Assembly (NCBI GenBank): GCA_009785345.1
Contig: WQWL01000018.1
Location: 1-37,980, forward strand
DNA length: 37,980 nt
From: Oscillospiraceae bacterium
Lineage (GTDB): Bacteria > Bacillota > Clostridia > Oscillospirales > Oscillospiraceae
Reading direction: 5' to 3'
A model generated the notes under the pieces. The model was not told the origin of the DNA. It saw nothing but the letters and a program-made list of their open reading frames with translations, and searched no databases. Within the stretch, counting starts at the first letter, position 1, and the number at the start of each line of letters is the position of its first letter. Positions 26,834-35,400 of the stretch are shown piece by piece. A program made the position numbers and the translations under genes.

Positions 26834-28024
26834 TCAGCTTACCCTTATCAAATTAGTAAAGTAATCAATATACTTCTTTGTTATCGTTTCCCAGTTAAAG
26901 GTTTCTTTGACAAAAATCTTGCCGTTGTGCCCCATTTCATTTGCCTGTTCCGGATTAGAGATAAAATAATCCATGCAACCGGCAAATTCTTTATAATCCG
27001 AGAAATACAAACCACCTTGTGATTTTAAAACAAAATCTTTCGTCACATCACAATCTGCATGAACTAACACAGGACGGCTACACAGCCAGCTTTCCATTAT
27101 TACAATTGAAAAGCTCTCGTTGACAGATGGTTGACAAAGCAAAACAGCTGCAGAGCACGCATCATATTTCTCTTGCATCGGGATGAAATCAAGGTTTATG
27201 ATGTCTGCCTGTGAACATTCCGGAATGCCTATATCTCCACTACCAATGAGAACTAACTTCAAGTTGCTTTTAATCTGCTTCTTATATGCCGCAAAGTACT
27301 GCAATAGTAGAGGCACATTTTTCCCTTCATCTTTACGTCCTGCATACAATATAAATGGATCTTTGATATTATATTTCTTACGAAATGCATCAGGATTTCC
27401 CGATATATCTGTGTCCATCCCAACACCGATCACTGATGTGTTAACACTATCTAAATCGTATATTTTTTCAGCCAATCTCATTTCAGCATCAGCATTAAAA
27501 ACCATACCCCTGACTTTTTGAAAAGCATCTTTGAATCGCTCAAAATATGCATAACTCTCATCATGAAAGCATGGAATTAGAACAGATTTTTCAGGACATA
27601 TTTTACATCCGAAGTACGTCGTCCCAAACATGTATGGGATAAAAACAAACAAAGAATAATCATCTTTGTTCTTATTCATATAGTCATATAGTGCCGGACT
27701 GTTAACCATTTCCTCCAGAAATACATCCTCTTCAGCAACAGATATTGGCATGCCGCTCATCAATTTTTTATTTATTTCACTAAATAGAAATGTTTTGAGT
27801 TTTCTCACTGGAAATCTGCGCACAGGAATACCTGCAACTGTATCCAAACCTGTAGGATAGTAATTATAACTCCAATCGCTTCTGGAGTTCTCCACACATG
27901 TTGTCAGTATCTCAATATCAACACCTTTTGCATACAGATGACTTGCAATACCATGCAGAGCAACTTCTGCACCACCGATATTTTTATCTGCAAACCATGG
28001 CGTCACAAACGCTATTTTATTCAC
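26834..28024 (-). CDS. Family 4 glycosyltransferase (paralogue of the downstream gene)
   Basis: About 396 residues, beginning NKIAFVTPWFADKNIGGAEV. The C-terminal domain has LYAGRKDEGKNVPLLL, KLVLIGSGD, LDFIPMQEKYD and NESFSIVIMESWLCSRPVLV, which carries the donor-binding Glu residues. I chose the GTG at 28024: GGAGAG lies 4 bases before it and the protein then begins directly with the first strand. A TTG at 28036 would sit inside that ribosome site. The start overlaps the end of the upstream gene by 8 bases, so translation is coupled. Confidence 0.9.
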   Translation of the reverse strand: MNKIAFVTPWFADKNIGGAEVALHGIASHLYAKGVDIEILTTCVENSRSDWSYNYYPTGLDTVAGIPVRRFPVRKLKTFLFSEINKKLMSGMPISVAEEDVFLEEMVNSPALYDYMNKNKDDYSLFVFIPYMFGTTYFGCKICPEKSVLIPCFHDESYAYFERFKDAFQKVRGMVFNADAEMRLAEKIYDLDSVNTSVIGVGMDTDISGNPDAFRKKYNIKDPFILYAGRKDEGKNVPLLLQYFAAYKKQIKSNLKLVLIGSGDIGIPECSQADIINLDFIPMQEKYDACSAAVLLCQPSVNESFSIVIMESWLCSRPVLVHADCDVTKDFVLKSQGGLYFSDYKEFAGCMDYFISNPEQANEMGHNGKIFVKETFNWETITKKYIDYFTNLIRVS

Positions 28025-29093
28025 ATTTCTCTCCAATAAAATTAATGAGGGTTTCGTTCAACATTTTTTTTAAATTATCAAATGACAATTCTTCTAATCT
28101 ATTGCGCTGATTTTCGATTATCATATCTCTTAGTTGCTTATCTGCTACTATCTTATCAATTATCCCTGCCGTTATGAGTGAATCTTTTTCCTCAATTAAT
28201 ATTCCTGCACCTCCCAGTGTTTCGGGAACAGCACAGCTTGAATATGCAACAATTGGAACATCAAACATCATCGCTTCGATAAGCGGCACACAAAATCCCT
28301 CGTGTGCACTCATACATAAGAATATATCCGCAATTGAATAGTACGCAAGCAGTTCATCAAACGGAATTTTTTCTGTAAAGATGACATCTTCAGTACCATT
28401 ATGTGCCACAAATGAATCTAGTTGCTTTTTATACTTTTCATTATTACCACTATCCCCAACAAGAAATAAGCGCGCTTCTTTATTGTAATTCTTCTTATAA
28501 CACGCAAATGCAGAAATTACATCTTGTTGCTTTTTATTTGGCGCAACCCTTCCGACAAAAACAATATTAGTTCTTCCGTCATCATATTTATTAATGACGG
28601 ACTTGTTGGGTTCTTTTTTGAAATCTTCCATATTTAACGCTATCGGCACTACATCGATTGAGCATGTGTATCCGTACTTTATAAGATCATCGCGATTAAA
28701 TGATGAATCCGCAATACAATAATCAAATGTATTCGCCAAGCTTTTTATGTCATAGATCGCTCTCTTGCAAACAGAGATATAAAGCATACTATACTCAAGA
28801 AAGAATTCATGAGGCGTTACATTATGGTATATTCCAACTTTACGACACTTCATGCCCTTTAATCTATTTAACATTAGAACATTAATAGAAAGATGATATA
28901 TCAGCACATCATTTTCATCCAGTTCCGGTAACGAAGAAACATGCTTAATGAACTTGTTCGTGCCCATATATTCGTACTCTGTATAAAGTTCAGAATCGTA
29001 ACCCTGTAATGTAAGTAAATCTCTAATGACTAGAGCATTATTACTTATAGCATCACCCATGGTAAATGTGTTGAGTACTTGTACAATCTTCAT
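28017..29093 (-). CDS. Family 4 glycosyltransferase (trehalose/starch-synthase-like GT-B)
   Basis: A 358-residue GT-B enzyme starting KIVQVLNTFTMGDAISNNAL. That N-terminus, GDA(I/V)SN, and NVTPHEFF are typical of GT4 proteins acting in wall and capsule polysaccharide synthesis. The donor domain shows FVGRVAPNKKQQDVI, LFLVGDSG, FLCMSAHEGFCVPLIEAMMFDVPIV, including the E-x7-E pair. It overlaps the upstream coiled-coil gene by 4 bases (ATGA) and the downstream GT4 by 8. It should add a sugar to the lipid-linked glycan; specificity is not readable. Confidence 0.9.
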   Translation of the reverse strand: MKIVQVLNTFTMGDAISNNALVIRDLLTLQGYDSELYTEYEYMGTNKFIKHVSSLPELDENDVLIYHLSINVLMLNRLKGMKCRKVGIYHNVTPHEFFLEYSMLYISVCKRAIYDIKSLANTFDYCIADSSFNRDDLIKYGYTCSIDVVPIALNMEDFKKEPNKSVINKYDDGRTNIVFVGRVAPNKKQQDVISAFACYKKNYNKEARLFLVGDSGNNEKYKKQLDSFVAHNGTEDVIFTEKIPFDELLAYYSIADIFLCMSAHEGFCVPLIEAMMFDVPIVAYSSCAVPETLGGAGILIEEKDSLITAGIIDKIVADKQLRDMIIENQRNRLEELSFDNLKKMLNETLINFIGEKCE

Positions 29094-29548
29094 CGTTTTG
29101 CCATGTCCTCCGTACTCACATTTTGCATACTCTTAAGTTGTTCATTTTCCTTTTCCAAGTGTTTAACCCTTTGATTAAGCAATTCAATGTCAATATACAT
29201 ATCTTTTATACATGATGCAATTTGCCTGTTTATTTCATTCTGATCAGCTACAACCGGTTCAATGTAGAACTTTGTTAGTTTACGAATCACTTTTTTTACT
29301 ATGACTACCAGGGAGCCAAGTGTGCGGTTTGACTCTAATGGTCTATAGGCTGAAACATTATGTGATATTTGTAGATGCATAACATTCTCGTCAAGTCTAT
29401 TCGAGTGAGTTATCGACACTGACGGTCCAAAAATCGACATATCTGAAAAAGAAATCTCGTCGTTACGACACCCCTTTTCGGCGATCTCACGCCTGATTTC
29501 TTCCATTATCTTCTCTATGTCTACTTTACTGACATATTCTCTAGTCAT
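29090..29548 (-). CDS. Small coiled-coil protein, first gene of the glycan operon
   Basis: A 152-residue protein with no signal peptide or membrane segment. Residues 1-30 are charged and helical (DIEKIMEEIRREIAEKG), the middle is polar, and residues 80-145 hold KKVIRKLTKFYIEPVVADQN followed by a heptad-rich coiled coil (INRQIASCIKDMYIDIELLN, VKHLEKENEQL). From memory, a segment like IRKLTKFYIEPVVADQNEIN also occurs at the start of larger glycosyl- or methyltransferases in Clostridia glycan loci, so this looks like a stand-alone version that may hold such enzymes at the membrane surface. I do not know a defined function. The ATG has GGAGG 7 bases upstream. Confidence 0.7.
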   Translation of the reverse strand: MTREYVSKVDIEKIMEEIRREIAEKGCRNDEISFSDMSIFGPSVSITHSNRLDENVMHLQISHNVSAYRPLESNRTLGSLVVIVKKVIRKLTKFYIEPVVADQNEINRQIASCIKDMYIDIELLNQRVKHLEKENEQLKSMQNVSTEDMAKR

Positions 29549-29581
29549 CCAGACTCCTCCACTTCAATATTGCTAATGATT

Positions 29582-29610
29582 AATACATATTATTTTAACA
29601 CTAATGTCAA
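29582..29610 (-). promoter_or_regulatory. Sigma-A promoter for the glycan operon (29548 down to 19951)
   Basis: On the minus strand: perfect -35 TTGACA (29610-29605), a 17-base spacer, -10 TGTATT (29587-29582; four of six matches). The start near 29575 leaves a leader of about 27 bases to the ATG. No other good promoter was seen inside the operon. Confidence 0.6.
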
Positions 29611-29619
29611 GTCATTTGA

Positions 29620-29666
29620 TATTTCTAAAATAATGAGCTCTGAGGATGAAGTTGCCCCAAAGCTCA
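29620..29666 (-). terminator. Intrinsic terminator after the smaller propeller gene
   Basis: Arms 29634-29645 and 29655-29666 pair over 12 positions with two mismatches around a 9-base loop (core TGAGCT/AGCTCA). On the minus strand the stem is followed by TTATTTTAG (29633-29625). It lies about 34 bases after the stop of the 29700-32138 gene and before the glycan operon promoter. Confidence 0.6.
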
Positions 29667-29699
29667 CCATATTATTTAAATTCAGTTAATGATGCGCAC

Positions 29700-32138
29700 C
29701 TACGGTCTAGCCGACTGGTGATACCACTGAGGTCTCGAACCTGCAGGAACTAACTGCAATGAACCTCTATCAATATTGTGCTCACGGCAGATCCTGTCAA
29801 ACTCGGCAGACATTACGAAACCAACAAAGACATTGTACCAGGACTCGCCACGATTCAGCTGACCTACCCATGCCGCAAAGCCATGCGGATCAGGTTCTCT
29901 GCCCATTAGCGTGTTGTATAGTATCGTTACAAATTGCTCATTAGACAGATTTCTGTTTCTCATCTCAGGACTGAAGAAGAAACCATATGCTACATCTGCA
30001 CCTGAGTTTTGTCTGGTTACAAGCTGATTTGTCCAGCCGTTCAAACCTCCTGCATCAGGCTCTCTCTGTAATACAAGTCTGAATAGACGTGTAACAAACA
30101 CTCGCACCTGCCCACCGGGCGGTGGTACGAATGTGCCGCGGTCGATTCCCGCGTCTGCAGCTATGGCATAAAACTCCAGTGAGTTTACAAAACCAGCAAA
30201 TACATCACGGCGTGGCATGCCATCATTTAGTTGACCTACCCAAGCTGCATGACCACTTGCATCTGCTTCTCTGTCCATTAGTGTTCTGTACAGTATATTT
30301 ACGAATTCATCGTTACACAAATCTCTTGCATACATTTCAGGACTAAAGAAGAAGCCATATGCTACCTGTGCTCCTGTGTTTTCTCTGGTACTAAGCACAT
30401 TCGACCATGCATTGAGTCCGACCTCGTCATAGTCACGATCGAGAACCAAATTAAACAAACGTGCTACGAATTCTTCGATTGGTGTGTGCTCTGGTGATGG
30501 GGGTGGTTGCGGCGGTGTCTGTGGCGCAATAAAAGTTATTGTAAAATCATGAGTGAAAGTTGTTCCGTCGGTCTGACCACCGTTTGCTACTGTGGCTCGC
30601 ACCACAACTGTGCCTGCAGTTGCAGCATTCGCTTGATTTCCTGTGACAGATGCACCAATCGCTGTACTGCCTACGCCCAAACTCCAAGTTATCACTTGAC
30701 CTGATGCATCTGTTGGGTTAACTGTGCCGAATAGATTTACGGGTATTCCCACAAAACCCACCGTTGGTAGGTTTGTTATACTTGTTACCGGGATATGAGA
30801 ATAGGCCACAAGAGCGGGTGTGTGTCTATCGACAGTTGTACCATTACCTAATTGACCTTCACCATTAAATCCCCAAGCCCAAAGGCTGCCGTCGGTTCGA
30901 ATTGCTACAGTGTAACCTCTGTCAACCCCAACGCCGGTATTGCCACCTGCCGACACGCTCGACCAATTGTTATCTGTGCCGATGCGCACAGGTGTGCCTC
31001 TAAAGGTTGTGGTACCATCGCCGAGTTGACCTCTCGTATTAGCTCCCCAAGCCCAAAGGCTGCCGTCGGTTCGAATTGCCACAGTGTGAGTCGAAAAGCT
31101 TCTCGATGTTGACACCGTTTCCCAGTCGCTATCTGTGTGAATGCGTGTAGGTCCTCGTTCTGTGCTTTCTGTGGCTCGTCCCCACGCCCAAAGACTGCCG
31201 TCTGCACAAACCGCAAAAGTGGTATCGCTGCCTGCCGACACGCTCGACCAATTGTTATCTGTGCCGATGCGCACAGGTGTGAGTCTATTAGTAGCATTTG
31301 TACCATCGCCTAGTGCATCAAACCAATTACTGCCCCATCCCCAAAGACTACCGTCGGTGCGAATTGCAAAAGTGTGCCTCGAGCCTGCCGACACACTTGC
31401 CCAATTATTAGCTGCGCCAACGCGTACAGGTGTGAGTCTATCTGTCCACGTGTTAATACCCAATTGACCATTATCATTACTACCCCAAGCCCAAAGGCTA
31501 CCGTCGGTGCGAATAGCTGCGGTGTGACCAGTACCTGCCGACACGCTTGACCAGTTGCTATCTGTGCCAATGCGCACAGGTGTATTCCTATTGGTCGTTG
31601 TGCCATCACCTATTCCTAATCGACCATTATTGTTGTTGCCCCATGCCCAAAGGCTACCGTCGGTGCAAATAGCTACGGTGTGGGTAGAACCTGCAGACAC
31701 ATATGCCCAATTATTATCTGTACCTACACGTACAGGTACGTTGCTTCGGGTCCATGTGCCATCGCCTAGTTGACCAAACCAGTTATCTCCCCAAGTCCAT
31801 AGGCTACCATCAGTAAGAATTACTGTGGTATGAGCGTGACCCGCAGACATCATAGGCAAAGTAGGTACGTTCGTCGCTGAAGCAACCGCATAAAGCTCTA
31901 TTTCATAGTCACTTATGGTAATGGACTCAGAATTTTCATTTTCCGTTTCTTGCACCTTTGCTATTTCAGGCACACCTTCTGCATGATACTCTGCAGTTGC
32001 AAGTTCAGGTGGCGCAACATCATCATATTCAACATTGCTTGCATACTCATAATCCTTTGAATATACCGCTAAAGTGGTCATAGGTAATATGGATAGCGCC
32101 AGTACTAATACAAGTAAAATTGCGACAAAACGTTTCAT
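29700..32138 (-). CDS. Secreted seven-bladed RCC1 propeller protein with Ig-like domain and DUF4214 repeats
   Basis: About 812 residues. Signal peptide ([26 protein letters not shown]), a short acidic region, then seven RCC1-like units of about 50 residues (pattern [21 protein letters not shown], [19 protein letters not shown]), enough for one complete seven-bladed beta-propeller. Next come an Ig-like domain (about residues 450-535; [16 protein letters not shown]), a Pro-rich linker ([15 protein letters not shown]) and four DUF4214-like repeats to the end. I chose the ATG at 32138: GAGGAG lies 9 bases upstream and the signal peptide starts there. RCC1 propellers usually bind proteins, so this is likely a surface adhesin or scaffold. 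Its last 260 residues are nearly identical to those of the gene upstream. Confidence 0.88.
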   Translation of the reverse strand: MKRFVAILLVLVLALSILPMTTLAVYSKDYEYASNVEYDDVAPPELATAEYHAEGVPEIAKVQETENENSESITISDYEIELYAVASATNVPTLPMMSAGHAHTTVILTDGSLWTWGDNWFGQLGDGTWTRSNVPVRVGTDNNWAYVSAGSTHTVAICTDGSLWAWGNNNNGRLGIGDGTTTNRNTPVRIGTDSNWSSVSAGTGHTAAIRTDGSLWAWGSNDNGQLGINTWTDRLTPVRVGAANNWASVSAGSRHTFAIRTDGSLWGWGSNWFDALGDGTNATNRLTPVRIGTDNNWSSVSAGSDTTFAVCADGSLWAWGRATESTERGPTRIHTDSDWETVSTSRSFSTHTVAIRTDGSLWAWGANTRGQLGDGTTTFRGTPVRIGTDNNWSSVSAGGNTGVGVDRGYTVAIRTDGSLWAWGFNGEGQLGNGTTVDRHTPALVAYSHIPVTSITNLPTVGFVGIPVNLFGTVNPTDASGQVITWSLGVGSTAIGASVTGNQANAATAGTVVVRATVANGGQTDGTTFTHDFTITFIAPQTPPQPPPSPEHTPIEEFVARLFNLVLDRDYDEVGLNAWSNVLSTRENTGAQVAYGFFFSPEMYARDLCNDEFVNILYRTLMDREADASGHAAWVGQLNDGMPRRDVFAGFVNSLEFYAIAADAGIDRGTFVPPPGGQVRVFVTRLFRLVLQREPDAGGLNGWTNQLVTRQNSGADVAYGFFFSPEMRNRNLSNEQFVTILYNTLMGREPDPHGFAAWVGQLNRGESWYNVFVGFVMSAEFDRICREHNIDRGSLQLVPAGSRPQWYHQSARP
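30795..31860 (-). repeat. Tandem RCC1-coding repeats (7 units of about 150 bp)
   Basis: The plus strand shows near-identical blocks, such as CCCAAAGGCTGCCGTCGG followed by TTCGAATTGC, roughly every 150-165 bases. The units differ mainly in the loop between blades. Such similarity allows unit gain and loss by recombination, yet the count is exactly seven. Confidence 0.85.
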
Positions 32139-32451
32139 TATGTGTTTCTCCTCTTTTATATATTTCGCACAAGGTAAATGCTCAAAATTACGCACTCTGT
32201 TTCTCTCTATAATTCATATTTTGACAAAATCGCAAAATGATGATCATCGCTCATTGTATCATAATTCAGCTCATCATTGATATCCCCCTTATTGATTGTT
32301 CACGAAATATTTACAGTCGTGTAGACGTTTCTCAAAGTTTTCTACTTTCCTTGTAAGTTCCTTCAAAAAACAGCAAAAAGAACTCGCCATACTCATCAGT
32401 TGAGCTATCGAGTTCTTTTTGCTTATTTTAGCTTAACGCCTTACGTGCCCC
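32139..32451. other. Non-coding gap between the two propeller genes
   Basis: The left part is the leader of the 29700-32138 gene (GAGGAG site). The right part holds the terminator of the larger gene. Between them (about 32165-32350) I see AT-rich DNA with a possible but weak promoter (TTGCGA, 17 bases, TTATAG on the minus strand, about 32228-32200) and the small palindrome GATGATCATC. No small gene is convincing. Confidence 0.5.
32362..32423 (-). terminator. Rho-independent terminator of the large propeller gene
   Basis: Perfect 15-bp inverted arms, AGCAAAAAGAACTCG (32372-32386) and its complement (32409-32423), with a 22-base loop. On the minus strand the stem ends in TTCTTTTTGCTG and is followed by a T-run (32369-32363). 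It lies 29 bases after the stop of the gene ending at 32452. Confidence 0.8.
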
Positions 32452-35400
32452 CTACCGCCTAGCCGACTGATGATGCCATGCCGGTCTTGAGCCTGCAGGA
32501 ACAAGTGGCATAAAACCTCGATTAATATTGTGCTCACGGCAGATTCTGTCAAACTCTGCTGACATTACAAATCCCACAAATACATTGTACCAAGACTCGC
32601 CGCCGTTCAACTGACCAACCCATGCCGCAAAGCCGTGCGGATCAGGCTCTCTGCCCATTAGCGTGTTGTATAGTATCGTTACAAACTGCTCATTAGAAAG
32701 ATTTCTGCTTCTCATCTCAGGGCTGAAGAAGAAGCCATACGCAACATCCGCGCCTGTGTTTTGCCTGGTCACAAGCTGGTTGGTCCAACCGTTTAAGCCA
32801 TCTGCATCAGGTTCTCTTTGTAGTACAAGTCTGAACAAACGTGTTACAAATGCACGTACTTCTCCACCCGGTGGTGGTACAAATGTACCTCGATCAATAC
32901 CCGCTTCTCTTGCTATTCCATAAAACTCCATTGAGTTTACAAAGCCTGCAAATACATCGCGACGTGGTATGCCAACGTTCAATTGACCTACCCAAGCCGC
33001 ATGACCACTTGCATCGGCTTCTCTGTCCATTAGTGTTCTGTACAGTATATTTACGAACTCATCATTGCATAGATCTCTACCATACATTTCGGAACTGAAG
33101 AAGAAGCCATATGCTACTGCCGCACCCGTATCTTGTCTGGTATTGAGCACATTAGACCATGCATTGAGTCCCGCTTCGTCATAGTTACGATCGAGAACCA
33201 GTGTGAACAAGCGTGCTACGAATTCTTCGATTGGGGTGCGCTCCGGTAGCGGCTGTGTAGGTGCCGTCACGTTTACTGTTACCGTCGCGGTGTGTCCGCC
33301 GTCTGCTGTGGTTACCGTTATCACGGCGGTACCTGCGGTATGAGCTGTTACCTGGCCGGTTGCAGATACTGTTGCTACAGCAGTATTGCTCGATGACCAC
33401 GTTACATTCCGATTCGTTGCGTTAGCAGGAGCGACTGTCGCTGTCAACTGTAGTGACTCACCGATTGTCATCGGTCGTGTCGCTGCTCCAGCTATGGATA
33501 CGCCGGTTACAGGGATTGTCGTAGCTACTGCATTTACTGTTACTGATGCAGTATGTCCGCCAACTGTAGTAGTTACTGTTATTACTGCGGTACCTGCGGT
33601 ATGTGCAGTAACTTGCCCGGTTGCTGACACAGTTGCTACTGCAGTATTGCTTGACGACCATGTTACATTTCTGTTTGTTGCATTGGCAGGGACAACAGTC
33701 GATGTTAGCGCAAGTGTTTGCCCAACATTCAGGTTACGTGTTGCTGCTCCGGCAATGGATACGCCCGTCACTATAACAATGCCCGGATTACCGTTCGAAT
33801 CAAAAATACGAACCGGTGACCATCTATTATTAGTTGTACCATCACCTACTTGACCGTTCAAATTTCGACCCCATGCCCATATGCTTCTGTCAGCGCGAAT
33901 CGCTGCGGTATGCTCACCACCCGCAGACACACTAGACCAGTTATCTGCGCCGATGCGTACAGGTGTGGGTCTTCGTATCGTTGAGCCATCGCCTAGTTGA
34001 CCCGGTAAATTATCTCCCCACGCCCAAAGACTGCCATCTGCACGAATTGCCATACTGTGTTCCCAACCTGCTGACACGCTAGACCAATTGGTATCTGTGC
34101 CTATACGTGTAACTTGTGGTACAAATAGACCCACTCCTCCGGTGCCTATTTGACCACGCATATTATCTCCCCAAGCCCATAGACTACCGTCTGAACGAAC
34201 CGCTAAGGTATGCAGTTCTCCCGCTGACACATTAGACCAATTATTATCTGTGCCTATGCGTACAGGTGCATGTCTATTACTAGTCGTTGTTGTATCACCT
34301 AGTTGCCATCTATTATGCCTTCCCCATGCCCAAAGGCTGCCGTCAGTGCGAATTGCCATGGTGTGACCACCACCCGCAGACACGCTAGACCAGTTGGCAT
34401 CTGTGCCTATACGTACAGGCGCGTTTCTTTGAGTCGTTGTGCCATCACCCAGTTGACCCCATTGATTACTTCCCCACGCCCAAACGCTTCCATCCGTATG
34501 AATTGCTACGGTGTGGGCATCACCCGCTGACACACTGATCCAATTGGTTGCTGTGCCTATGCGTACAGGTGAGTTTCTTTGGGTCGTTGTGCCATCACCT
34601 AGTTGACCACTTCTGTTATCTCCCCATGCCCAAAGGCTGCCGTCGTTTCTAATCGCTACGGTGTGATTCATACCTGCCGACACATATGCCCAATTGATTG
34701 CTGTACCAATGCGTGCAGGTGCGTTCCTTTGGGTTGTTGTACCATCTCCCAGTTGACCGTTCGTATTTCGACCCCACGCCCAAAGGCTACCATCAGCCAA
34801 TATTGCAGTAGTGTGCCAACCGCCCGCAGATACTATCGGTAGCGTTGGTAATGTTGGTAATGCTGTTACATTTATCGTAACTGTTGCTGTATGACCGCCA
34901 TCTTGAGTGGTTGCTATTATAGCTGCAGTGCCTGCGGTGTGTGCGGTAACTTGACCGTTTGCAGATACTGTTGCAACTGTTGTATTACCGGATGACCATG
35001 TTACATTGCGATTCGTCGCATTGGCTGGCGCTACAGTTGCAGTTAATTGCAATGTTTCGCCAGATGTCATCGCGCGTGTTGCTGTTCCGGCTATGGTTAT
35101 GCCTGTTACTGCTACTGTGGCTGCTGTTACATTTACCGTCACCGTTGCTGTGCGAACTCCGTCTGCTGTTGTTACTGCTATAACGGCAGTTCCTGTTGCA
35201 CGTGCTGCAATAAGTCCGGCTGCTGATACTGTCGCTACTGTTGTGTTATTAGACGACCATGTCACATTTCGATTCGTCGCATTGGCAGGTAGTATTGTTG
35301 CCGATAACTGTAATGAATTACCAACTGTTATCTCACGGATTGTTGCTCCAGCTATGTGTACGCCAGTTACAGGGATTGGTAAATCAACACGAACAGGTGT

